From assembly GCA_030272155.1 (NCBI GenBank), contig CP126207.1:124001-188000 (forward strand): 64,000 nucleotides of DNA. Direction: 5' to 3'. The stretch is from Tetradesmus obliquus (taxonomy: Eukaryota > Chlorophyta > Chlorophyceae > Sphaeropleales > Scenedesmaceae). The position numbers and the translations under genes are program-made. Under the pieces are notes generated by a model, which was not told the DNA's origin, did not search any database, and was given only the letters and a program-made list of their open reading frames with translations. Below are positions 22,601 to 34,841 of the stretch, piece after piece (positions within the stretch are counted from its first letter, which is position 1; each line of letters opens with the position of its first letter).

Positions 22601-25600
22601 CCGTTGCAGCTGTCAGCGTTCGTTGCGCCTATGGATCTCGAGAAACAGCAACCCTTGTTGAAACAAAACATCATCCAAACAAAGAAAACCAACCCACCTG
22701 AAAGCGCCGCCAGCCCACCGACAGCACCAGCGGGTCGCGCGTCTTCAGCGTCTTGGGGTACCACCTAGTGACAAAAGTGACAACAAAAGTAACATGTTAC
22801 GTGACATGTTGCGGTCTATTTTCTACATGTTGACAGCAGTGAAACTGTGAATGCGCGCACAGATCTCATGTGGCTGTTACGCAGACCGTCACACGCAGAG
22901 CGCCGACGAGATGAAACCCTAAACCCTGCCCACTCACCTGTGCCGCTTAAACCGCAGCCGGGTGACGCCCATGCGCTGCTCGCCCTGGCCCAGCCAGCAC
23001 ACACACAAGCCATCCGACCCGCACACAGCTGTACTACCCGTAACCCTAGCTGCTGCGCAGTGACAAAACCCTGAACCCTGTTCACTCACCTGTGCCGCTT
23101 AAACCGCAGCCGGGTGACACCCGTGCGCTGCTCGCCCTGGCCCAGCCAGCACGCATGCACGCGACATAACTGCCCCGCATGCGGCTGCACAACACTAAAC
23201 CCTAGCTGCTGCGCAGTGATAAAACCCTAAACCCTGTCCACTCACCTGTGCCGCTTGAACCGCAACCGGGTGACGCCCATGCGCTGCTCGCCCTGGCCCA
23301 GCCCGCCTACCAGCAGCGGGCGGTGCGGCTCCCAGTGCGCCACCAGCTCACACGGCACGCCTGCAGGGTTTAAGTTTTCAAAAATACACAGCCTGGGGTT
23401 TAAGGTTTACATGACAGCACATGGTGATGGGCATGATAGCAGATGGTAGTGGCGATGTGCCGCTCCCAGTGCGCCACTCGTTCCCACGACACGCCTGCAG
23501 GGTTTAAGTTTTCAAAAATACACAGCCTGGGGTTTAAGGTTTACATGACAGCACATGGTGGTGGGCATGATAGCAGATGGTAGTGGCAGTGTGCCGCTCC
23601 CAGCGCGCCACCAGCTCACACGGCACGCCTGCGGGGTTCAGCAAATGTGATAACTGAGGTTCAGTCTGATTTTTATTTCATATACGCCAGAAGAAAGACA
23701 CCAGATAGGTGTTTAGAGTTTCAGTAGCAGCATGTTGAAGTAGAGGGGCGGTGCGGCTCCCAGTGTGCCACCAGCTCACACAGCACGCCTGCAGGGTTTA
23801 AACAAACAAACAAATGTGGTTTAGTACGTAGCTACCGACAGCATGCCCCGCCAGCGCCAGGCGCGTTCTGAAGACCAGCTGAGAAAGCCGCGCCTTGAAC
23901 ATACAGTATCGAATTTCAGCCCCAAAAACTCGATACCAACCCATACGCACGAGCTGTAGCCGACAAGGCATAGCACGCACACACAGCGGCCTCTCATTGC
24001 CAGAAAAACAGTTATCTTCAGCATTTGAAAGCTTGATCCCGCACCTGTCAGTCGGATGCGCACGTAGCTGCCTGCTGCATGCCCCGCCAGAGCCAGGCGC
24101 GTTTTGGGGTCCAGCTGAGACAGGGCAGCAGCAGTGGCAGCAGCTCTTGCCGCCATCTCCCTCTTCTGCGCATCATAGAATGACTCGCCCTCGGCCTCTG
24201 CCCTGCGGTTGGGGTTCTTGGGGCGGCCTGTCAGGGTTTGGTGAGTTAAAGAGGCAGTGTGAGGGTTCAGCAGATCAGGAAGCAATGGAGCATCAGGTTT
24301 TTGTGGGGGTGGGAGATAATTCTGTGCTGTGGGTAGCAGGGCACAAAGGGTGACAGTGTGCTACACTGTCACCCTCAGTTGCCGCCATCTCCCTCTTCTG
24401 TGCATCATAGAATGACTCGCCCTCGGCCTCTGCCCTGCGGTTGGGGTTCTTAGGCCGGCCTGGCAGGGTTTAGCGGGTTGAAAAGCGGAGTGTAGCAATG
24501 AGGTTGCAGGTTCAATGTTGGTATGTTGACAGTTGAGTTGTGCACACATGTGTGGCGATGTGGGTGTGCTGTAGCTTGCTTCTCACTTGGTCGCCTGCAG
24601 CAGTCCATTACGATCTTCACTGCGCTGCTGCTGCTGCTGTGCTGCTGCTGCGGTTGTGCACCAAGCTCAGCATTTTCTGACAGGGCCCGCACATACACAA
24701 AATGTTTAAAAACGCCCACCTGCTGCGCCCTCCTCCCCGTCCTCTGCTCCGTCATCTTCGTCATCGCTGCCGCCAGCAGCAGCAGCAGGGTCGACGCCGC
24801 GGTCCACTGCTGCTGCTGCCGCTGCTGCTGCCGCGCCGCCGCCCTGGGCGAAGCCTGCGTCCCACGCTGCACGCTTGGCCAGCTTTTTAGCCCTCAGCTC
24901 CTCCGCCTACATCAATTTGCAGTGAATGCAAAGATTCAGACGGAAAAGCATTACAAATAGATGGTGTTGCAACAGCAGGGCAAAGCCAGCGTCCCACGCC
25001 GCACGCTTGGCCAGCTTCTTTGCCCGCAACTCCTCAGCCTGTGATACATGCATGTTGAAAGACAAGATGAGTATGCATGAGATGACGCAACATACTGTGA
25101 TTGCTGCCATGTGAAATGCAGTTCAGGGCAAAGCCAGCGTCCCACGCCGCACGCTTGGCCAGCTTCTTTGCCCGCAACTCCTCAGCCTGCAGGCGAACAT
25201 TTGCAGCAACGCCAGAGCAGACGTCCTCATGAATACATATATCCTAATGTTCATGAACATTGATGCTGACTCACTGTTGCGTCCGGCCTTGCCTGCTGCG
25301 CCGCAGCCATGACAGCACCGCCGCCAGCGGTGACATGTCAAGGTGAGCTGCAAATCCCAACGCACAGCTGAACAGCAGCACCTACACCCTATTCTAATAT
25401 GCCGGGGGTGATGAAATAAATTGGTGTGATGTTAAAGTTTTAAACTCACTGTTGCGTCCTGGATGGCCTTCTGTGCTGCTGCTGTGATCGCATCGCCGCC
25501 AGCAAAGGTGAGCCCGGCCTCAACGTCCTCAAAGTCGCCAAACACGTCACCTGCATGTTGCATTGAATAACATAGTAACATGTTGCGTCATATTGTAGAT

Positions 25601-28600
25601 TTTTCAAAATATGTTGAGCCATCACAGGTGATCGCATTGCCGCCAGCAAAGGTGAGCCCAGCCTCGACGTCCTCAAAGTCGCCAAACATGTCACCTGCAC
25701 AATATGTAACATGACAAATAACACAAGGAGTTGTTGCATTGGTGTGACGTGTCAAAAAGCCACATTAATGTCAAGGCGCATGCTGAGTTGTTGATTGATG
25801 CAGAGCTCGCAAGCAACGCAGCTTGCTTGACACACACATTTGATTAAAACAATAACAAAAAAATAGCAATGTAAAATGTAACAGGTGCAAAGACATGAAA
25901 CCCAGCCGCCGACCCTCCAATGCAGCGATGTAACAAAGTAACAGCCGACCCACGCACCTTCCTCCACCTCCTCATCCTCCTCGCTGCCCTCCCCAGGCAG
26001 TGCCTTGGCCCGGGCAGCAGCAGCATCCCAGTCGCCAGTGACAAACCTGTTCCTTAAACCCTGCACAGCATCAGGGCCAGACCAGCGGGCATCCAGATCC
26101 AGCAGGCTAAACCCTGGACCCTGCGGCACAGCACTGCTGCTGCTGCTGCTGCCAAATACACTGGCAGCAGCAGCAGCAGCAAACGGCCTGCTGCTGTCAA
26201 AAGTATCTGCTGACTGCAGCAGCACGGCAGCAGGACCCTCCTGCTGCTGCTGCTGCTGCTGCCGGCGGCCGCTGCTGATTGCTGCTGCTGCTGCTGCCGA
26301 CTTGCCGCCTGGGACTTTCAGTGTGAAGAAGTCCTCATCATCTTCCTCCTCATCTTCCTCATCTCCATCCTGCTGCTGCTGCTGCTGAACCGCGTCAAAC
26401 CCTAAACCCTGCGGATCTGACGTGGCGCGTGTGTTATATATAAACCCTGCCAGGTCAGCGCCCCGGGTGGCAAAAAGTGACGCCACCCTCTCCTGGATGC
26501 CGGCCTTCCATGCTGCTGCTGATCCCAGCGCCTCCTCTGCATCTTCACGGTCATCTTCATACCCATCTTCACTGTCGCCTCCACTGTGAACTTGAAGTTG
26601 ACCATCACCCCACTGCTGCTGCGCGTCCTCTTCGTCACTGGAACCCTCGAAATCAGCAGCAGCAGCAGCAGCAGCAGCGTTGTTGCTGCTGCCAAACATA
26701 GCCCGCCGCCGCAGCCGCCCGTCCTGCTGCACTGCCTCATAATCCGGAAACTCCCCTGCTCCCCTGCCACCATTGACTGCCCTCCCTCCCCGCTGCTGCT
26801 GCTGCTGCTCATCTTCACTGTCACTCTCCTCCTCATCCTCCTCCTCCTCTTCATCCTCACTGTGAAGTTCCTCGTCATCTTCCTCCTCCTCATCATCTTC
26901 ACTGTGAAGTTCATGGCTGCCCTGCAGGGAACTTCCCCCTGAAAACAGCCGGATCTTGCTCCTACTGAGCTTCTCATCCACTGCCAACTTCGTACCCTGC
27001 AGCTGCCGCACCATGGCCTCCCCTTCCTGCAAGATGCCGCCCGCTGCTGCTGCTGCTGCTGCCGCTGCTGCTGCGGCGGCTGGGTCAGCGGCTGCTGCTG
27101 CTGCGCCTGCTGCGCTGGTGTATTGCACCTGTGCGGTTCAGCAGCATGCAGCAAGGTTTTGTAGGTGAGGGGATGTGTGAACTGGAGGGTGCTTGGCGTG
27201 TGCAGGCACTTGCGAATTTACAAACGGGCCCAAACAAACCATGACTGCAGAATGCTACACCGCTGGCAGGCACTCAAACGAGATGATACAGAGCTGCGAC
27301 ACTACCCACTGAGTCTGCAACACAAACATCAGCCACTCCTTGTCCGACAGTGACACACCCGCAAACCCAGGAAAACAGCTCAAATTCCACCAAACCCCAA
27401 ACCCGACCCAGTGAACCCTCAGGCTCAAACCGCACCTTCCAGTCGGGCAGGTCAATGTACACTGCGTCCCTGTCAAACAGCATCCCTCCCAGATCACTCA
27501 TTGGGGCATGAATCAGCATCTCCTTGTCTGACAGTGACACAATCCGAAACCCTGCAGAAACGGCTCATGTCCCATGGAAACCCCCCAACAGCATAAACCC
27601 TAAACCCACACGCTTAAACCGCACCTTCCAGTCTGGCAGATCGATATAGACCGCGTCTCTGTCAAACAGCATCCCACCCAGATCACTCATTGGGGCATGG
27701 ATCAGCCGCTCTTTATCTGACAGAGTGCGGCGGCGTGGCGTGGCAGCAGCAGCAGCAGTGCCGCTGCCGCTGCCGCTGCCGCCTGCTGCTGCTGCTGCTC
27801 CGCCGGGGACGCCTGGGTCTTGACCTGGCAGGGGGCAGGGGTCTGGCAGCGCATCCACCTCCTGCGGTACAGGAAGACAACCACAAAATCATGTCAAGTT
27901 ACATCAAAAGTCATGCATGTGATGCCTGTAGTTGCCCCACAGCCCTATAACAGCCCTATAACAGCCCTATAACAGCCCTATAACAGCCAATAACAGCTCT
28001 ACACCGTACACAGTACCCAAACCACTGAGGCCTGCCTGCAGGTCGCAGCCGCCCACGCCTGCCCCCTGCCAGGTGCAGCCAGGTGCGCCCACCTTACAAA
28101 TAAGTGAATAAAATGAAAAGATACAGTTCAACAACAACAACAAAAACAGGAAAAAAACAAGATGTAAAAAATTAACATCAGCTGAGCCCTGTCGCAGGTC
28201 ATTGGCTGCACAACAAAACTCCAACAAGCACGAGTGACGCTGGCGGGTGCCCGGTTCACAGCCCAGTCAAACCCTGGTCAACAATTCAAAACCCTGGCAC
28301 TCGCCTGCCGGCCGAAGTCGCCCACTCCTGCCAGGTGCAGCCGCCCCCTGCCGCACCTGCACAGAGAGCTGTAGAAAGGATACCACAAACTGCAGACCAA
28401 AACCCAACAGCAACAAACCCTTCATTCTGCAAACATAATGTTATCAGAATAGACATTCACTCGCCTGCAGGTCAAAGTCGCCCACTCCTGCCAGGTGCAG
28501 CCGCCCCCTGCCGCACCTGCACAGAGAGCTATAGAAAGGATACCACAAACTGCAGACCAAAACCTAACAATAACGAACCCTTCATTCTACAAAAACATGT

Positions 28601-29990
28601 ATCAGACTGGACATTCACTCGCCTGCAGGTCGAAGTCGCCCACTCCTGCCAGGTGCAGCCGCGCCCCTTGCCGCAGCGGAGCCCCCCGCAGGTAGCCGTA
28701 CAGCAGCAGCTCCCTGTCTGCTTTGGGGTTTAGCCGCAGCGGTTCAGCAGGCGTCACATCCTCAAACCTGCAGAATAACAGGGGTTTCGGGGTTCAATGA
28801 TACAGTCGGAAGGGGTGACCCAGGCGCCACGTCAGCAGCCATGCAGCAGCATTCTCAGATGCACCCAAACAAACACCAGAACAATGGGCCTGTCATGATG
28901 TGTCACTTGCTGCGTGGAATAACAGATCCTACCTGTCTGCGATGAGGTAGGGGTGGTCCAGCCTCCACATCAGCGGGCAGGCTACAGCATGCAATAAACA
29001 AAAGATGGAGCAAACACCACAACAATGTAACATGTCACATAACGTGTCATATAACAAAGGTCACAAAGCTCATACCTGTCTGCGATGAGGTAGGGGTGGT
29101 CCAGCCTCCACGTCAGCAGGCAGGCTACAGCATGCAATAAACATTACAGCCAACAAACAAACATCGAAACAATGACCCAACACCATAGCATTGTAACTGT
29201 CATCCAATGATAAATAACATACAATGTAACAGCCCCCACCTGTCAGCGATGAGGTAGGGGTGGTCCAGGCGCCACGTCAGCGGGCGCGTCTTGGTCACGC
29301 TGATGAAGCGCGCCAGGTTGAGCACCTGCGCAAACGGGGTTTTGAAACAGATGCAAGGGTTTAGCAATTTCTGTATAATGCTTTAGGGCTGTCGGTGGTT
29401 ACCATTTGTGGTCTGCAGCTTGGTCTGCCGATGAAGCGTGCCAGGTTCAGCACCTGCGCGGGGTTGAGCAAGGGACAGAAAGGGTTTAGCATAGCTGACA
29501 TGTTGCTTCCAGCCTGTTTTGTCATTTCCTGTATGTTATTGCGTCTTTGTCACGCTGATGAAGCGCGCCAGGTTGAGCACATGCATGGGGTTTTGCGGCA
29601 GCAACGAAATGGCCGCAAGAGTGCTCCTGTAGAGTTTTCTGAGGCTCAACGCTGGATGGTATTGCCCACCTGTGGCCAGAGTACCCGCCATGCTGCAAGC
29701 CACTTAGGTGAAACAGTCACCGCTGTTGCAAAAAAAAATTCAGGGAGGCCTCAACCCTGTGCATCCTGCTTCATGAAACCTGCTCATGTAGTATCATGAG
29801 TTGCAGGAAAGACATTACATTTCGCGACAGCATCAATGCAACATTATGCGCACTCACATAAGGAAGGCAATCCCCCTCGCCAACATGTAAACTCACCTCG
29901 CGCTTGAGGTACTTGCCGTGCTGCATGCCGCTCAGGTAGAACAGCTTTGCACCATCATACACCTCCGTCCAAAAGCGCGCCTGTTGCAGT

Positions 29991-30047
<57 letters not shown>

Positions 30048-30256
30048 TTTGTCAGCGCACTGGAACCCCAACAACAGCCGCTGAGGTAGAACAGCTTTGC
30101 GCCATCGCACACCTCCGTCCAAAAGCGCGCCTGGTTTCAGCAGCGGCAGCAGCAGCAGCAGCAGCAGGTTTGTCAGCGCACTGGAACCCCAACGACAACC
30201 GCTGAGGTAGAACAGCTTCGCGCCATCGTACACCTCGGTCCAGAAGCATGCCTGTT

Positions 30257-30316
<60 letters not shown>

Positions 30317-30519
30317 GGTGCACCAGGATGATCCCACACCATCAACAGCAGCTCAGGTAAAACAGCTTGGGACCGTCATACACCTCCGTCAAGGAAGCGC
30401 GCCTGAAGATAGCAAACAAACAGCAAAAGGCATCTGCAGCAGCAGCAGCAGCAGCACATTGGTTAGCATGTTTGCGCCGTCGTACACCTCTGTCTAGAAA
30501 CGCGCCTGAATGTCGTGAG

Positions 30520-30604
<85 letters not shown>

Positions 30605-31234
30605 CGCGTCACCTCACCTTGAAGCCAACACACATCACATTCATGCTGCAGCATGCAACCTGGTGCATTGCATTGAAAACCTTCAACCCCACCTTGAGCG
30701 CCATTTTCGCCTTCTTCAGCCTTCTGGGCTCCTTGAAGCCGTCCAGGTGCGTCAGCACGCCCAGCACCCCTCTCAAACATAGCAATGACAACAACACAGA
30801 CACACACCCAACATAGCAATATAGCCCCCTTGACTCGAGCAAATGGTATCTAGGCCTCTGCGGCTGTTTGAACCTGTCATATGCATCAAATTCCTCCGGT
30901 CACAAGCTTGTAGACCCACCTTGAGCGCCTTCTTGGCCTTCTTGATCCTGCTGGGCTCCTTGAAGCCGTCCAGGTGAGTCAGCACGTTCACCCCCCACAT
31001 TGGGCGGTTGGCGGCATTCACTCCACCTCATAACCACACAGCAAAGGTTTGCTGCGCGGCTGCTCAACCCTGTTGCCACCATCATCACCAAACCCATTTT
31101 CTCACGGACAAAACCCACCTTGAGCGCCTTCTTGGCTTTCTTGAGCCTGCTGGGCTCTTTGAAGCCGTCCAGGTGAGTCAGCACGCCCATCACCTTGGGG
31201 AAGCCGTGCACCTGCAGGGTTTAATGGCAGGGTT

Positions 31235-31280
<46 letters not shown>

Positions 31281-32556
31281 GTTCAGCTGCATCAGGGATT
31301 GAAGCCGGATGTGAACAGCACACTGATCAGGAGGAGTGGCCTCCGTTTCCAAAGCAGGTGGCCTTAGGACTCACCGCACGTCAAGCAGTGAACGACGCAA
31401 AAGCTAAATCACAATTTTATCACCTTATGTAACAAGTGTAGCAAGAAAAATAACAAATAACGAGGCCCACCTGCAGCAGGTTGAGGAACTCAAAAGTTTC
31501 CATTTCCAGCCCAAAGCTGCCGTCGATCATCAGCAGCACCAGATCCGCCACCTTGGCCGCGTCCATCATGCCTGCAGGGTTCAGGGTTTGCAGCAGAAGG
31601 GGTTTAAGCAGGGGAATCTGGAGTGTAGAAGGGGTTGCTCGTGCAGTAAGAGCAGATCAAAACCCCTGTGATTTACCCCACTAGTGGCAAGATGGGGCAG
31701 AGTGAACAAAAGGCAGCAGCTGTCGCTGATCATCAACAGCACCAGGGGCGGCACCTTCACCAGGATGATAGGGCCCAGGGGGTCGTCAAAGCACACCACG
31801 AGCTGGCAAAAAAGCGAGAGGGACATCACATGTAACATAATAACACACTTGGCAGGTCGGGCGGGCACTCCAGCAGTGTGATGCGCCGCTTCTTGCCTGT
31901 CACCAGTGTGATGGGGCCCGGGGGGTGTCGACAAAGCACAACAGAAAATGGCAAAATAACACACAAATGACACACATATAACATAATAACACACCTGGCA
32001 GGTCTGGCGGGCACTCCAGCAGTGTGATGCGCCGCTTCTTGCCTGTGACCAGCGTGATGGGGCCGCGGGGGTCGTTGAGGTTCTGCTTGGTGTAGTGCTT
32101 CACTAAACCCTTGATCAGGCTGGTCTTGCCCACCTGCAGGGTTTAGCAGGACACGTAGACACACGGGTCAGGGTTCAGTGCATGAGACATAATTGCTGGT
32201 ATCAGGCTGCTGTTGGCAGTTGCTCAGGGTGCTGTTAGGTGCACTGCATTACAAACTGCAGCAGTAGCAGCACAGCCAGCAGTGCTCCCTCCTCCACGTC
32301 CCTATCTTCTTCTTCTTCTTTTCTTTTTCTTTTTCTTTTTGCTATGGCTGAAATATAAACATGATTGGGCACAGCGTGCAGCACTGGCAGCACTACACCT
32401 GCACAAAGCGCAGCACAGAGCCGCAGACAAAAGCTGCTGCAATGCTACTCGCTGTAGAGTGCCAGGCTTGCAATAGAATGTATCACCTGTGGCGGGCCGT
32501 GCACCAGCACCAGCAGCGGCGGCGGCTCGCCACCCGCACGCTCACTCATGGGCGCT

Positions 32557-32603
<47 letters not shown>

Positions 32604-33892
32604 GTTGGCAAAGGATGCAGCAGGTGAAGCAGGAAGTCGTGGTGCAAGAAGCAGTTGAGGCAGATGATGCAGGTCGGCTGACCAGGGTATCAGTTGCAAA
32701 TACACAAGCGCTGCATCCACACAAAACCAACACAAGAACACCATTACATGTCAAGACAAGTATCAAGATGACAACCAGCACCTCACACCGCCGCCTCTGC
32801 TCCTCTGCGCTGTGTGCTTGATGGGCCTCAGCCTGCACACAAACTGAGATACTACGCACAACATGCATGCAAAATGTCACATGCTGCTTACATCATGTCA
32901 CATGTCACTAACATAACATGCAACGGCACATGCCTCACCGTGCAGCCGCCGCTGCTTGGTAGGGCTTGGCTTTCACCTCCAGCAGTGCCACCACTGAAAA
33001 AATAGCAGCCGCCGTGTTGAGATGTTATTGTTGCTACAACTTTAAAAAGTAACAGCCTCACCATGCAGCCGCCGCTGCTCTTTCTCTGCGCTGCGCGCCT
33101 GGTAGGCCTTGGCTTTCACAGCCGACCGGAAGGCGAATGCGCGCGGGTTTGCTCCTGGATCGCCTGCCTTCTTTGCCTGCTTGGGCGCCTTCTTGTCACT
33201 GCCACCACCACCTGCAAGTTGCATGTTAATAACAATCAAATGTTGGATGTGCTGACATTACTTGCATAGTAGGCTTGATGGAAGGTTTCAGGCATGCGGG
33301 CAGATGTGTGCGGGTTTGCCCCTGGATGGCCTGCATTCTTTGCATGCTTGGGCGCCTTCCTGTTGCCACCGCCACCTGCAGGTAACAGGTTTCGTAACAA
33401 CTGATGTTATATGTGTCGAATTACCATGCACTGTTGGGTATGCAAGGTTTGAGGCATGCGGGCAGGTGTGTGCGGGTTGGCCCCAGGGTCGCCTGCATTC
33501 TTTGCATGCTTGGGCGCCTTAATGTTGCCACCGCCACCGCCACCTGCAGGTAACAGGTTTTGTAACAACTGATGTTATATCTGTTGAATTACCATGCTTT
33601 GTAGTTGATGCAAGCGTTCAGTCAAGCGAGCAGATGTGTGACATGAAGAGTTGTTCTGACATGTGGGGCGGGGTTGGTAACAGTGCTGTTGCACAGTGCG
33701 CATGCTGGCCGCAGCTAGCCACAAAGTTGCAGCGCTAATTGCCAGCATTTGATGCACAAGCAAGCTTGCTTGTGCAAGCTTGATACACAACCAAAGCACA
33801 ACCAAAGCAGCGCCATGCACAACACTATCCTGCCAGCCTAACAGCCACTACAGCCCTCAAGGCCGAGGCACAAACTGCTGCTCAACCGCCTG

Positions 33893-33950
<58 letters not shown>

Positions 33951-33959
33951 AACCGCCTG

Positions 33960-33993
<34 letters not shown>

Positions 33994-34841
33994 AACCGCC
34001 TGCCTGACACCCCGCTTGCTGTCACAGCCTAGCTGACAAACTATTAGCTGCTGCTGCTGCTGCTGCTGTTGCTGCCGCATTGCGCGACTACTCTCAAATT
34101 CAGGCTGCCTGCTGCTGTTGCCCTGCAGCTGCGTCACGCTTCTTCCGCACGCCCCAATCAAACACCCAAAACACCCTAAGCACCCAAAACCACCATGTAC
34201 AGGTTGAAATTGAACAAGCGCCGCACCTGACATGCCCTTGAGGCCAGAGACTGCAGCTGCCTTGAGGCCGCCGATGCTGCTGCCCGCCCCAAGCACCTCT
34301 TTGACATCCTTCCCTGACCCTTCGCCTTTTTCTCGTGGCCTGAGCTCTCACAACTTGCTGCTGCTGCCGCTGCTGTCATGCAGCTGCACCGCGCTTACTC
34401 CAAACGCCCCAATCAACACTCAAAACAGCACACAAAACACAGCGCAAACACGAAACCCCATGCAATCGCCGCACCTGACATGCCCCTGAGGCCAGACACT
34501 GCAGCTGCCTCTGCGTGGCTGCTACTGCCGCCGATGCCGATGCCCGCCCGGAGCACTTTTTCATCTATTTCTGTGGCCTGTACCTACCCATCTGCTGCTG
34601 CTGCCGCCCTGCAGAACCACCATGCGTACTACTCACAACCCACCTAGTACTTGAAAACACGAAAGACCTACATAATGTAAAACAGTTTGCCGCACCTGAC
34701 ATGCCCTTGAGGCCAGACACTGCAGCTGCCTCCCCGCCGCCGATGCTGCTGCCCGCCCCCAGTACCTTCTTCTTGACATCCTTGGCCTTCTTCTTTGTTG
34801 CTTTGCGCCCGGCCTTCTTCTTCACGTGGCTCTTGCCCGCC

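Larger units (their letters stand above)
16566..23360 (-). other. BMS1: BMS1 exons 15-23: conserved C-terminal half and basic tail
   Basis: Exons 23360-23246 ([20 protein letters not shown]), 22764-22698 ([20 protein letters not shown]), 22012-21895 ([20 protein letters not shown]), 21393-21254 ([20 protein letters not shown], then [14 protein letters not shown]), 20841-20715 ([20 protein letters not shown]), 20143-19452 (692 bp), 19004-18901 ([20 protein letters not shown]), 17505-17413 ([20 protein letters not shown]) and 16704-16566 ([20 protein letters not shown] ... stop). Each block matches the known BMS1 order, and all phases close to the TAA at 16568-16566. Confidence 0.94.

Noticed and set aside
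30463..30842. ORFs spanning the CAG tract and the LTHLDGF-like sequence treated as a separate gene
   Set aside because: The recognisable part is a BMS1 exon-6 echo; the true exon is at 31211-31119.
32281..32345. Pyrimidine run TTCTTCTTCTTTTC considered as a splice tract
   Set aside because: It is on the strand opposite to BMS1 transcription and has no associated exon.
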